Origin: Cucumis sativus
Taxonomy: Eukaryota; Streptophyta; Magnoliopsida; Cucurbitales; Cucurbitaceae
DNA: 64,000 nt
Direction: 5' to 3'
Assembly (NCBI RefSeq): GCF_000004075.3
Contig: NC_026658.2
Location: 682,001-746,000 of the forward strand
The first letter of the stretch is position 1. Each line of letters starts with the position of its first letter. The translations under genes were made by a program, and so were the position numbers. Below, piece by piece: positions 25,521-39,400 of this stretch. The notes below the pieces were generated by a model. The model saw only the letters and a list, made by a program, of their open reading frames with translations, had not been told where the DNA came from and made no database searches.

Positions 25521-27325
25521 ATTATTTTTGACAATGTGTACAGAATCATACTGTTTGTAGACGAACGAGCATACGAGGAGTGTGATTTAAATCTTCTTCA
25601 GTCTCGTCATTCGTCGAAGGTATGAATATATTCCCCATTCATTGCTTCATTGATTCAAGGTTGAAGCTGAAGAATTCTAAGCTTCAAGTAAAAAAAAAGA
25701 GTGATTTGATACTTCAAATTCTTTTCTCCATTGTAAGTTTAACAGAAAGTGATAAAGTTTTGTGTTGAAGAAATCATTTTTACAACTGTCTCTCTCTTTA
25801 ACAAAATATTCTCCATATTTTTCTATGCCAAAATTATAAAATAGAAAGAAAATCATTTGAGATTGTACATGTTGAATTGAAGACTCAATTTTCATATTTT
25901 TCTTTACAAACATGTGAAATGGCTTGATTTGCCAACTAAAGACGAGTTGTATGCATAGAAAGGATACATTATTTTATTTGATTTATTTTACATTGTTCAA
26001 ATTTCAAATTTCAATATTCTCCAACTTAGCAGACACATTCAGAAGTTCCAGCACTCTTCACCTAACAAATTTACATCAATCAAACCATGATTTTTTTTTT
26101 TTTATTAATGTCTACTTAAACCTAAAAATTAAATAACTACGGATCCGTTTTGTAATTCATTTGTTTTTTTGTCTTTTGTTTTCTAAAACGAATTTTTAAA
26201 AGTTGTTTGATAACTAATTTACTTCTTTAATGGAATTTGTTATAATTGTAAAAAATTAAAGGAAAATTGTAAAGAAATATAAGATTTGATTTGTTAATAG
26301 TTTGTCAAACTTTTTAATCTAAGAAAATAAAAAAAACACTTTAAAAAAAGTACATTAAAAAAAAACAGAACAAAATCAGTGTAAATTGCTAAATTTGTAA
26401 TTTAATATATATTCATTTGCAAATTTAAAAAGAAAAATTGGTTTGGCAATTAAAAAATTGAACTAAATGCTTTAGTGACTAACCAGTTGGTAAAGTGAAA
26501 AATACGATCGAACTTCCATAATGGGAAATCAATCTACATTCAAAATAATAATTCAGCTTGGTTCAATTATTAATTTTATCAACTTTCATCCGTAACTTTT
26601 AAAATTATTTAAAGTCTTTTTTCAATTTTGTATAACATATTATAAAACTTTCAAATTTTATCTAATAAATCCATCACATATTTCACAATTTATAGAAATT
26701 GACGAATCTAATAAAACAAGACAATTTTAATTATGTCTAATACATTCATGAGCTTCAAATAATGTTCAAAGATTTATTAGATACAAGACCAAAAGCACAA
26801 TTTATAAAATCAAAAATCAAAAGTCAAGTTTAAGAATCTATGAAAATTAAAATTAAAATTTTAAAATAAGTCATCCATAATAATGTATTTTGGGATTCTT
26901 TTTGTCCCAATTGATTATTGGATATTGTTAACAAAACGATAACTATCGGTATAAAGAAACTTCAAAAACCTATTTGACACAATCAACTCAAGTATATGTA
27001 TGTATATATAATCCGGTAATAACACACAAACTTTCCTTTAAACAAACGCCATATAGTGAGTTGATGTGCAAATCGGATTTCCCAACTTGCATGAAATGAT
27101 TCTAAATTTGATAAACAATCGCATATAATGTTAATACATTATTTCCCACAATTTATTAGGGTTTTGTACCATTCCTCTAAAATAATTCTACGTATTATTG
27201 ACATGTATGATTATTTCTATAGCTTCTTAAAAGCACCCACCCACCCTTATTTGACAAACACATTCACAGTTCTAATAAGCAAACATGGACATGGTTTGTG
27301 CATCCAAACCTTTTTAAATGGAAAA
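25521..27325. other. Intergenic between convergent TBL and SWN genes
   Basis: This contains the 3' ends of two convergent genes and AT-rich spacer. A degenerate dispersed repeat is proposed at 26141-26390 (listed separately). No other gene is recognised. Confidence 0.6.
26141..26390. repeat. Degenerate dispersed repeat, probably a cucurbit MITE relic
   Basis: It opens with GGATCCGTTTTGTAATTCAT, followed by T-rich then A-rich arms ending in AAAACAGAACAAAAT. A related arrangement recurs at about 44140-44320, where the end reads AAAACAAAACGG. T-rich start, A-rich end and a CCGTTT/AAACGG-like terminus suggest imperfect terminal inverted repeats. I recall similar sequences as common in cucurbit introns and spacers, but could not search for them. 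Confidence 0.35.
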
Positions 27326-30300
27326 TCAATGAGATTGGTGTTTCTTAGCTCTCCCTTGCGAAATTGAGGTGTCGTCTCTCTTGGAACCCTCAGGTCTTCG
27401 AGCCCACGCAGGTGCTTGATCGGGTCCATAGCGATAGTCATAGAAAAGCTCTTCGGTAGCTTCAATATGCTCCTTGGCAAAAATGCCTACCCTATGATCA
27501 CCTGCCACCAACATTACCTGTCCAAGCCAGCAAAAGACCATGAAGAGAACTATGAATTTCAGATTTAATGAGCATCGCTGAAACCTTGTTTACCTTTGCA
27601 TAGCAGTTGGGGTTCGACGAATGATTTGCGAACTTTAGCTTGTCTCCTTTACGATAGGCATCCAGAACATACTGTGGACATACAAACGAGCTGATGTATA
27701 AAACAACGTTGCAATGGAGTTTGAAGGATAGAGATAAAAAAGTTCTTAAATCACCGATTGACCTAAAAACTTAAGCCTATTAATGAAGGTAAAGCTAATG
27801 TTGTACACTCTCTCTCAATTGAATGCTTGAAATATGTAGAAGACCTAACAAGTGTAAATCAATATTAATTGGATAAGTAAAACTATTGTAGAGTATTGAT
27901 CACAGGACCTCTTAAACCACTTGCTCTAATATCATCTAACAGAGTTTATAGTGTATACAGGTCCAGTTCCAAAAGTAACCTTATTACGATAAAGAAGGTA
28001 TAAAATATGTATATAATAAACGTGAAAGAAGCAAACCTGATCATTCAAGTCAAAAAGGAAGGAAGAGTTTGCACGATCGTAAATTTTTCCTCGTTTATCT
28101 GCTTCCCGGTGTGAGATTAATTCTCCTGTATATTCCCCAAGATAATCATTCTTGTTGACAGAGTTCTGAAATCATATTTTCCCCTGGTTCAGAATATTAT
28201 TTAAACACAAGAATAGAAAGCAAAAAACTAGGGTCCAACCTTCAAAAACGCTCCCCATCCAGCAACATCAGACTTACCCAGGAGAATCTGAAATTTTCAA
28301 AAAAGAAAAATTGTATATTGAATGTCATAATCATAGATCTTGAATAATTTCCGAGAGATGCAGTTGTTAAGCCTTTGTATTACTCACTCTCTGCTGTTGC
28401 CTTAGGAGGAGTCTCATGTTACCACACTGACCATCTCCCTGTCTAGGTGGCTCTCCCATTGAACCGTCACCACAACTAGATACATTCAACATATAAGCAG
28501 GCATCATTAGAGAGCATAGAAGTTATTCACAACAAGATATATATATAATAAGTTCCAACAGCCCAAATTTTTGCTGCAAATTGAGAGTGAGTTTATTCCC
28601 TAAGAATACTCATGGTTCCTAGAGAGTTGAGTGAAACAGGTTGATCATAGTGGACTCAAAAAGTGTATGAACTTCCCATCGCGTCAATGTTCTAAATAAT
28701 ACGGTTCCATAGAAAAGTATGATCGTTTGTTCCCTGGGGAATTATCTAAGAAAGGTGCGGGGTGCAGATTGCGGCTCCAAAGTAAATCTAGTAAACAAAG
28801 ATGGACCAAAAATGCAATCTTCAGTGAAGTTGCTAGCAAACTTCTGCATAAATATTCACCAATACACATGAATATCCATCAGAAGTCCGAGTCATGTGTT
28901 TGATGCTCAATACCTGACCCAGCAGTTTCGGCATACATCGGGATCGCACTCACGTCCAGCAGCGAAACATGGGCATTGCCTGCTTCTGCATTGACTCTTG
29001 GCACAGTGGCATCCCCTGAACCTATTTTTGCAACTTTTTGAGCACCTGATAAAGAATGTACGCTGGATTAGTTCATAATGCCCTTCCAGAAAGAAAAGTC
29101 TCGTAAGTTGCAACAAAAAGCTTTTAACAATCAATAAAAGATTGAAATATAGTTGAACCGGGGGGATAGGACCAAGAATTAGAAAAATCGTACCCACAAT
29201 ATTTTTCACAGCAGGTCCCATTGTGAAGACAAGGGCATTGTTTGCCACATGAAGACAAGCATCCACATGGTGTATATTGCTTACAAGATTGATTTTTCCC
29301 GTCAGCAATCCTTTTCCAAAAAGACGGATGACCAGCAGACTTCCAAGAATATTTGAGCTTCCGTGCTTTTCCTCGTTTACGAAGTAGACGTGATCTAATT
29401 CGCATATCCTGTTCCTAATACAAGCAAGACAAGGTGACTGGAAACGTTAGAATTAATTCTTTTTTCATCGGGGTGCATTTACAAATTATTGCAGAAATAA
29501 AAAATTATTTTATTCTTTTGCAGTTTACCAGTACGGTATAGTCAATATCAGCACCACCAATGTCATCTGCATTTGAACTTGGCATACTGCTTGACCTGTG
29601 TGATGTTGAAGCACCACCATTGTGCATGTAATTGAACACCTCCATGCAAGTCTTCAATCCAGAAAGCAAGTTTCTAGATATAAGGCAACTGCAACCAAAA
29701 ATGAAGACCACTCTAATTACGCATTATTTTCCCAAAAAAATCAGATATTTTTCATGTGAAATTCACGAAGAATAGAGAGTAGCTGACTAATGAGATGACC
29801 ATACAATATATACCACATTAAGTAATCCCAAATTCATGAAGAAAGATTGGCATCTCAAAGATCTTCGCAGCCTTAAACCAGCATCAAATTTTACTGGATA
29901 ACTACATCCCCTTCCTTTACAAATGAATGATGTTTTTCCTAAATCGAGGGAACTCCCTCCTTACTTTTTTATTCACATTTCTGTCTTCTTTCCGCTCTTT
30001 CCTACTCTATGTTTACTACATAATCTGAAAAATATGGTATTTCGTACTAGAATTCATCTTCCACCAAATACATTGTCTTTATAAGAAACTAGTGAATATA
30101 ATATAAACATCTTTCAGCAAATAGAATAACAAGAGATCAATGCTTGGAAAACAATCAGATCAGTGACGGTATCCAGAATCAAATCGCACCACTACTACCA
30201 ACTGAAATTGTACCTTCCCTAAGATATTATAATACTATCTTTACTACTGACTTTATATGCAAAAATCTTCAGCCGAAGTTTGAAGGACCTACATGTTCAT

Positions 30301-33300
30301 TCCAGATACTGAGGGTATTTACTACTATCTAGTATCCATAAGCACCTTTACTGAGTGTAAGGACCCACCTGTTTCTTCCAAATATCTCTATTCCCTTCAT
30401 GTACAATTCTTTTTCCATGAGCTTCCACTCAGAATTTCCCCTCGTTCCTTCAACAGGTTCACTGACAGTTTCAGTTGACAGCTTTGACGTTGACAATGCT
30501 GTGGCTTCTACAGTGTCAGACCTGGCAGTATCCGGGAAATTATTACATGAAGCAATATTGGAGGGAGAAGTTTTCTCCTTAGTTTGTTCATTGGCTTCAC
30601 CTAAAGTTATTGCATCCTTTTGAAATTCATTTTTTTGAAGTCTATGAATATCCTCTTGACTGCTTTTGATGCTGGTGATTTTACTGAGTTCAGGGCTGGA
30701 GTCAATAGAGGCATTCGCAACATCCATGGCTGGCAACATCTTTTGTTTCTTGCAATCTTGAAATTTATTAGAAATTAACTCAGGGTCATTTGACACTGAA
30801 TCCTTAATTTGGTGCTCCACGGCCTTCTGCTTTGCCCCAGATCCAGGATTGGTTGCAGTCCCCATAGATATATCTGAATCCATGCCTGCGGTCACCTCAG
30901 AAACAGAAATACCTTTAGAAGTACTGGACGATAGTTTTCCAGTAAGAGATTTTTCATCTTCTAGGATGTCAGATTCCAGATGAACACTTGACTCTTCAGG
31001 TTTGGATGATCTTGGTCTCTTGTTTCTTTGTTCTGGATTTTTGTTCTTTGTTTGCTGCAAGTAATGAATGCATGAAAGTAAACAGTGAGGATCTGGCAAG
31101 TATCTTGCTGCAAAAGAAACAGACTTGGACATCAAACCTGGAAACAACTTTGCAAGAACAACAGCAATGCCACAGGAATTAGCAAGTTGTAAATGAATAC
31201 AAGTAAGAGGTCAAGCAAACCATACATGGAATAGAAGTAAATGCTAATTGACAATACAGAAGACAAGTGCTCAGGAAATTCAGTATGCCATCAACTAGTG
31301 GTCTTATCATGTATCTTACACTAATTAAGCAGATCAGACTCCAACATGATGCAGAATATTCCTTCAAATGGTATGAGTTGGACAAAAAATTTATGAAGAT
31401 TCTGTTGTGCTACAGAACATCAAGATAAAAAAAAAAGGAATTTTTACCTCAAGGATGCATTGGTTACTGCAAGGTTTTCTTTCTTCCTCATGCTCAGGCC
31501 AATAGAGCTGCTTCTCATTCTGTGAGACAAGATACCCAGTAAAGTCATGGAAAGAGAAACAATTACATAGGCTACAACAGTCGACAAGAAATGTACATTG
31601 GGTTTGCTTACTGGATAGATTAATGACTGAGAACATCCATGTAGACGGCAATCAAACACCTGTCAGTGGGATGCATACAGCAAATGAGCAAGAGCATTAC
31701 CGATTGAACAAACACCTTGGAATGTAAATGGCTGTATAATATTAATATTATTGATTGAACAATACTTTTAGTTCCTAAAGTACGACTCACTTTCAGTTTA
31801 TATTCTCATCACCATCTTCTAACCCTTGATTCTGTCTCCAAGTTATTAGTTGAAATTAAATTGGTCTTTAACTTTTACTATCAGGAGAATTAAGATACCA
31901 ACACCGCTCTTTCTTACAGGAAAATTCCAGATGACATGGATTCAAAGTTTTGAAGGACAAAATAGAACATAAAAAACACTGGGGACCAACATGAAAAACA
32001 AGGGGACAAACCTACTCTAACTTGCTTAAACAAATGACTAAAAAATCCCTTACCATACAACGACGACAAAAGAGGTTATCAAAAGAATCTAACGTTGAAC
32101 TGAGGCTCTTGTATAAAGATATTCCCTTCTTAAACACAGATTCTTCCAAAACTTTAGAACTCAAATCTGCTCTGTAATTCCTTTCCTTAAGTACATTACA
32201 CCGCTCCTGAAAATAACAGAAAATGAGTGTTTCAAGCAATAGAAAGGATGAAGGCTCCAATCAAATTTTTTGACAGCAAAATAACCTCGTGCATGCATAA
32301 ATACATATATATCATGAAAATATATATAATACATACGTATGCAAAGTATAATCAGCATGTCTACAGAGTGTGTTTCACCATGTCTATTCAGATTACCTGG
32401 ATTTCTGATGTGGTACAGCCAATAGAATGGCTTAAAAGCTGAAGTACATTCTCGCCTACTCCATGTTCCTGAATAATTATCCTGGAAATACAACAAAGAA
32501 GAAAAAATTGATCTTAACTGATCTATGTAGGTTATAATTTCAAAAATCATATATAAGCAGACATTGCTACATTAATTCATTTTCCAACATATTTGGCTCA
32601 TGCATTGCCTCATCACTGAAAGCATTAAACAACAGGTCAAGTACTCAAGTTCATCTGGTCTCCAAAACAGAAAATTCACCAGCAATCTAAGAATATAATA
32701 AACAAAGAGGAAGAAATGCATGAATAGTTGAAGATACTGGATCCTGAAATAACCAACACAGGAAGAAATAAAACAGCTAAAAATCACCTCTGAATATTTA
32801 AGCAGTTGTATGAAGAACCAGAAATACAGTTCATATCAATATATACAAGGCAAGCAGTATCTAATTTAGCTCACCATAACACACGGTCTTCACCTTCAGA
32901 AAACTCATGTTTTTCATCCTCTGGTTCTGCAAGCTCTTCCTCACTGTCACTACAGATCAAGGCTTCACTGCCATGCTGATCATAATAAATGCGTCTTCTA
33001 CCGACCACTGACTGGTCTTCAGCCATTCTTTGATTCCTGTGCTGTGAGTGACAAATTTGAGATAGATATGATAGATATAAAACAACAAAGTACTTATTTA
33101 TAATAGCTTGAGGCCTGAGAGCATTTGTATGGGGTGTTTGGGCCCTAACTTTGAGTGGGATAGCCAACTCTATGTTGGAGGCTCCAATTATAATAGTGTT
33201 GGTTTCCGGCTATTATAACATACAATTAACTTCAATATCACTATATCAAAACTACACTATTGCTATATCAAATCTTTAGCAGTGTTTACTATTTTCTACT

Positions 33301-34377
33301 AATACTCTAATCAGTATTTACTTTATTCTGTTCAAACTAAAATAGTCTACAGCCCGTACTATTATCACCCAAAGACAAATAATCACTAACTATAAAAATC
33401 AACACAGTTCCTAAACACCCTCTATAGGTTGTGAAGAAAAATATATCAACATTTCCTTTACTTAGAGATAGAGGAAACTTCAAGTATATCCATCACCGGA
33501 CTGTTAAAGTGAATTTTAAGTGGAAACAATGATCAGAGTATCTCAAACAATAGTATACCTGTCCAAAAATATCCACGTTGTGTAAGGAGGCAACTTCTCA
33601 ATGTATGGAAGTTTAATACTAATAGAGTAAACAACCTCCTGATTGTTAATATAGTCTTTATCTCCAGCACCATAAGCAATCCCGGATAACTTACAGAGAG
33701 GAAACTCCATCCTCGAGAGAAGCATTTTCCCATTCCTGTTTTCTTCTACAACAGATAGAGCATTTCTAGAAGTTGTAGACATCGCCTGAGCAACGTTACT
33801 CGCAAGCTTCTGAGCATTGTTCTCAAGCTTTTCCTGCACAATCATAATACGATTTTCGTTTTTTCTTGGTTCTCTTTTTTTTTTCCTTCTGTTCTTCTTG
33901 GGTGTCGAAGGTTTGCAGTAGTAATAAAATATCAAATAGAATTCTCTTCAACATACCTTCACCAAAACAAACCTCTCTGCTTGAATTTGCCTTTTGAGCG
34001 TATTTACACGGTTTGTCAAAGACACAATAACAGTAGATTGGTCTCCCAGTGCAACCTGCAATCAAGTGAGGGAGATACATACAGACGTACTATGATAAAT
34101 ATATATATTCGGAAGCCAAATGAAACAATTAAACTCTCCAATCAAAAGCTTAGATCAAACACCAGCCGTAACATCTTTAAAACCTCTAATTCCAAAATTA
34201 CAAGCCATAGAGGCGAAGCAATTTCATCCGGACAGGATGATCGATTGCTTACTTAAAGGATCGTTAAATTAAAGGAAGAAAAAAAAAAGAGAGAGAGAGA
34301 GGATGGAGAGGTAGAAGGGGAAGGAAGAGACTGACAGTGAGTTTATCGGCGGAGTGTATTGGGTTGGTGGAGGCCAT
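27326..34377 (-). CDS. SWN: Polycomb H3K27 methyltransferase SWINGER (EZA1), PRC2 catalytic subunit
   Basis: Seventeen exons: 34336-34377, 33957-34055, 33559-33833, 32875-33036, 32397-32481, 32054-32206, 31612-31659, 31448-31519, 30369-31054, 29529-29688, 29194-29414, 28914-29045, 28388-28475, 28240-28287, 28037-28165, 27594-27671 and 27326-27517, giving about 889 aa. Order of parts: EZD-type N-terminus ([20 protein letters not shown]), C5 cysteine cluster ([17 protein letters not shown]), a long Ser/Lys-rich middle exon, a SANT-like segment ([14 protein letters not shown]), the CXC domain (about 638-713) and the SET domain (about 742-860) with NHSSNPNC at 816-823 and ELFYDY at 849-854. It methylates H3K27 in the nucleus to silence developmental genes. 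[14 protein letters not shown] and the AKKHQSH end point to SWN/EZA1 rather than CLF. The donor of exon 10 is ambiguous by 6 nt. Confidence 0.95.
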
Positions 34378-35523
34378 GGGTGGCGCATTGAGTGTGGTCT
34401 GCAACTGGGAAGAAGAGAGGTTAAGGCAGGAAGCTGGTTAGGGACATGTTTAGGTGTAAAACCGAGACGTAAAGGAGATAGTGAAATGGCTCCACTCAGA
34501 AGTGGGAATCCAGGACGATTGGGCGCACTAAAATTAGAGAAATATTTATTTTATCACAACCTCCCCATAGAATGCATAAATTATTTGGGGTAAATACCCT
34601 TTTCAAATATCATATTTATCAATATGCCCCAATTCTAAGGTACCCTATGGTCTACTTTTGTTTGGGCAAATGATTTGATGGTAGGTTTCATAATTGTTTC
34701 AATAACAATTAAAGAAAATGGAGAAATAGGACTCTTTTTTTTTTTTATGAAAACTTTTTTTAGAACATTGATATATGATGAGCTAAAAAACATAGAAAGT
34801 TTAAGTTTCAAATAACTACTAATAGATGTTAGTGTTCATATTTTGAATATTTTTAGTTTTATAACAATTTAATTCTTAAAAATAAACTTTAAGGTCAACA
34901 ACAAAGAATAACCATATTTAAATAGTAGAAATTGAAAAATGATTTAAACAATGTTTTCTTGCAAAAAGAAAAAAAGAAAATAAAAGAAAAAGTGGCTAAA
35001 TATATCTTTTAGTAGAAATTAACTATATTTGTCTATATATATATACCATAATAAAAGAGGCTATGAGAGGAGAATTTTAATTTTAATGATCTTTTGAAAA
35101 TATATGGTTTATTGTCATAATATTAATCACACATCACTTCGTGTGATGTGATGTACTTAATATTTTTGCCTCTCTCTCTTTTTCTATTATTCATTACAAA
35201 AATATCCAAATAATATTGACCAATGAGTTTCATGTCAACTTTAAAATTCTTGTACAACATAACATAAACTATCTTAAATGACTTCATAAAATATTAGGAG
35301 TATACTCTTCTTCCACATTTTTGTGCGTTCTATGTCTCCCTCAATTTCTCTCTAATTCCTTGATTTTCATCTAACTCTTCTTCTTGGCTCTACATCAAGA
35401 TCAAAGTATGAACATCTTTTTTATACTCTTTTCTGAGGGGGTATGCAGTTTTTCAATAACTTAGAGACTGTGGGTTTATATCACCAATTACCACCAATAA
35501 ATTGTAAAATTAATTAAAAAATT
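34378..35523. other. Spacer upstream of SWN
   Basis: This contains the SWN promoter and leader, then AT-rich spacer and the 3' side of the next minus-strand gene. A short perfect hairpin with a TTCGT loop (CACATCAC...GTGATGTG) lies near 35130-35150. No further gene is recognised. Confidence 0.55.
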
Positions 35524-36321
35524 TCAAACATTGTCTTCAACACCAACCAGATGGGAGGTTTTAGAATGTGTTTTAGAGACAAAACTCCCACCAAACCAAC
35601 CAATACAGTACTTAACAATCTTAGCAATTCCAATTACAACGGTAATGTAATATAAGCACCACCCGGAAATGTCTGCCCAACCCAATTCCGCCGACGTCAA
35701 CCACTTGCTTTCTGCCACAACCACTAGCACCTCCGCCTCATCCCTCAACCGCCACCACCACAGCCCGCCCAAGCTCACCGCAGTAGCTGCCGTCTCAAAC
35801 CACTTCTCTGTCCGAGGTTCCCCGTATATGGTGTCGTCTACCACCGGCTTCACCACCGCCCTCGTCCAGTGCACCACGGCTTCATGAAGTCCAAGGAAAA
35901 ACAGCAGTCTCCTCCACAGGCCACCCTCGACGTGGCCGGTCGACGTCAAGTCGTTCAGCCCGCTCGATAAGCTCCCCTCGATCCCGACGCCGACACATAC
36001 CTGGAGAGTACATAGGAAAATCCATGCCGTGTAAAGACGTGGTTGGGAGACGGGACCGGGGAGTTTGGTGGGAAGAGTGGATTTGCCGGTGAGAGAGTGG
36101 AGAAGAGTGGAGAGGATGACGAAAGAAACAAGAAGGAAAAGAAGAGGAGAGTTGACATAAAGTATAAGGGAGAGCAAGAACGAGGGCGGCCAGGGTAGTA
36201 GAGCAAGGAGATATAGGGCGGAAGAGAGACGAGCGAGAAGAAGGAGAGAGAGAGGAAGCAAGAGGCCAAGAAGGTTGATGGCGAAGAGATGAAACAAAAA
36301 GGAAGTGTTTAGAATTTCCAT
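35524..36321 (-). CDS. Unrecognised multi-pass membrane protein
   Basis: Intronless frame of 265 aa from ATG at 36321 (MEILNTS). An upstream in-frame ATG at 36384 is possible, but a TATA-like TTTATAAAA at about 36431-36423 puts the transcription start close to it, so the downstream ATG is preferred. Hydrophobic segments lie at about 7-44, 47-73, 97-114, 137-150 and 222-245. The soluble part includes RAVVKPVVDDTIYGEPRTEKWFE and a triple-Trp. Family not recognised; I assign no function. The gene is notably GC-rich and its strand carries long open frames in other phases, so codon composition is unlike the AT-rich neighbours. Expression evidence would decide whether it is real, but length and membrane topology favour a genuine gene. 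Confidence 0.75.
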   Translation of the reverse strand: MEILNTSFLFHLFAINLLGLLLPLSLLLLARLSSALYLLALLPWPPSFLLSLILYVNSPLLFLLVSFVILSTLLHSLTGKSTLPTKLPGPVSQPRLYTAWIFLCTLQVCVGVGIEGSLSSGLNDLTSTGHVEGGLWRRLLFFLGLHEAVVHWTRAVVKPVVDDTIYGEPRTEKWFETAATAVSLGGLWWWRLRDEAEVLVVVAESKWLTSAELGWADISGWCLYYITVVIGIAKIVKYCIGWFGGSFVSKTHSKTSHLVGVEDNV

Positions 36322-36439
36322 GGCGCCGTGGGCCTTTAGGACAGTTTTTGATTGTTGTTGGAAATTGAGACAAAAGAAGAACATAAAGAAGAGGATAAAT
36401 GAATGAAAAAAGATTGATTTTGTTTTATAAATTAACAAA

Positions 36440-39400
36440 TCTTTTTGGTTTTGAGTAAGACAAAAGAATTTGATTGGGAATAATGTATAAAATAAATATT
36501 ATAAGATGTTATTTTTTAATCTATAAGTTGTTGTTATGGAATAATCTTGTAATCATTAAGTGGATGCCACGTCCACACCTTTGGATGATGAGTTGACTAA
36601 GACTTGGTCCATTCATCACCTTTATTTTCCTTTTATGTGCATGTATTTAGCTTTTAATTTTTCTTACTTTTTTTATTGAATTTTTTTCAATTATTGTGTA
36701 TATATATATATATGATCAAAGTAAGATGATGTATAAATATTAATACATTCATACAGTTCGTATTTATATCTAAAAAATAATATTTGTGTAACCCGTTTAA
36801 CATAAAAGATTACCTCAACTTAGTGGTTTAGATAGATTTTTTTTTGTTGTTGTTGAATTATGAATGTGTGATTGCATGTTTTTGTTTTAGAATAAAATAA
36901 AGAACATAAACCAAAAATATAAATATATTTGTCTTTAAATATTAATATTTTTTTATTTTTTATATATAAAAAGAAAATAGGAATGTAACAAGTAGGAGAG
37001 TTTTTTTTTTTTTTTTTTTGTCAACGTTATAATATAAGAGTAAATATTAAGATATTTGAATGAAAGTGCTTGATTCAATTAAATTATTTTCAAGCTAAAA
37101 CACATGTAGGTTTGATTATTATTGGCCATTATATATGTTTATTAGTACTTTAATAGATATATTCAAATTGGTTAAATGTATACATATATATAATAATACA
37201 TTTAAAATGATTTTTTTAATCTCTAACTTCAATCTTGACTTAAATCATATAAATGGTTATATACCAAAAGGAAAAAATTTTAGAAGTTAATTCTATTGCA
37301 AAATTTAGGATATCAATGGGCTAAAATGAAAAAATATATATCATAAGATGATTACATTTTTTTACCAAAATCATAAAGTTTTTAAATATCAATTTTTTTC
37401 GTTGAAGTTTTATCTTTTGTGAGTGCCTACAAAGCAAATTTCCACCAAAACAAAGTTTCCTAAAATTCTTATCTATTAAATTTCTATTCGAATTAAACTT
37501 CTAGCCTCCTAAAACTTTGATTAAAAAAACTCCATTCTTTCTTTAACTAACCCTTTTCTTTGGCTCACCCACCAAATTTAGGAATTTTAGCCGTACTAAA
37601 ATTGTTGGTGGATCAAACTTGATAGACCAAAATGTTTATGAGTAATATATAATGATTGTTGATACTAAATTTCACGTGGCAACAATATATAGTGAATTAA
37701 TTTGGAAAAATATGTTATCTATATAATGAAAAATTAGCACACATTTGTGTTATTTTCTACACAAGCACTTAGTCTTAAGTCGTAAAGCATATATATGTAG
37801 CAAATAGAGGATTAATTGAGTTTGAGTGTTAGAATAGATTTACTTCTTTTGAGATCATAAAGATGTATTATTTATAGTGAAATTATGACCTATGGCATCC
37901 TAGCTTATTAGAGTTATCGAGTCATATTAATTCTCTCGAACTAAATGGGTCAAGACATGCATTTGACACGATTATTTTATCAAATTTCGAAGCTCAACCT
38001 CAACATCTCCTTGGTGAAGAAGGTTGGTTTGAGCTTTTGCCCCAAACTATACTAGATAGGTTATCCACCCAATTATTAGTATTATTTTACCGGTTTTGGT
38101 CTATATATAAACATGTCTACGAGGTTGTGAACAGATGGAAAAAGTGAGTAATTTTGAATTATTCGTTTGTTACCATTTTTGTGATATGAATGCTAACAGA
38201 TTCACTTTAAATGAAGATTTATGCTTCTTTTTTTTTTCCAAAAGTACTTTTGGTTCATTATGAGTTGAGCCAATGAAGTATTTTTGGACCATCATGGCCT
38301 CTTTCATAACGACTTTGGGCCTATTTGGGCCATGATAAGTATCTCTCTTTATGTTTCTGTTTAATTCAAACCAATGTTTTTTTTTCTAATTCATATTGTT
38401 CACAATTTGGATATGGAAACTTGGTAGAAAAATTTGAGGGTCAAATTGAGAAAAATTTTAGAGCTTTTGATTTCTTTTAACAAAAAAAAAAAGAAAAGAA
38501 AAGAAAAAAGAGTCTGTACTTCTTTTAATTACGAGTTCTTAAGGGTATTCTCAAATTTATATTACTAGTTAGGTTAGTTTTGATTTCAACATAATAAAAG
38601 GAATAAGATATCGTAACATATGGTAAGTAGTTTGATAAAATTTGCATAGTGATTAAGTGATTAGTGGCCACTAATTCTCATAACAAAATTCATTGGTTCA
38701 AGAGTTGAGAACATGCACACCTAAAGAAAGTGATGTTAGTGTTATGGATTTTTGTGATGTTGAAGATTCCTATAACCTTTTTATTGGGTAAATCAAATAT
38801 GGGAATTCGTTTTAGACCCTTAACTTAATTAAAATGTTTTAAAAATTCAATTTTTTTAACAAACAAAATTTTATTTTATTTCTAAGCGTACAATATTTTT
38901 AAATATAACGAAAACAAATTAAAATATTTAAAATAATTTTCCTTTTATAAACTTAGCCTAAAGAAAATCATTAACTTTTTTGGTGTGGTGGGCGTGGCAT
39001 TATAATGTGAATTAGTGCTTTTATTTTTCTTTTTTCCCAAATTTATTATTGGCGTTTGCAAATTAAAGCACTTATTATTATTATTATTTATTTTATTATA
39101 AATGTGTGTTAATTAACACAAAAATGCATCTTTTTTTTTTTCTTTTTCTAAGACATTAAATTGTAAAAAAAAAAATGACTAAACAACTTGATATCAAAAC
39201 AGGAATAAATAAGAATCATAATTGTTGAAACGAATAAAACAAACCAAATATAACCATTAAAAAGGACTAAAAAGAACACAATTGATCATAGAAAAAGATC
39301 CCAAGAGAAAAATCTGATCACAATCACCCTCTTCCTAGATGCCCCAAGTCAAAAGGAACGATTGAAAAAACTACGACTTGAAAAATATACTAGAGTTGTG

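Noticed and set aside
30144-31182. + strand open frames across SWN exon 9
   Set aside because: Antisense to a confirmed exon, without conserved features.
35669-36373. Other-phase frames inside the unrecognised membrane protein gene
   Set aside because: Products are low-complexity Ser/Pro/His-rich; the 265-aa frame has a sound start and membrane topology. Kept only as a finding about composition.
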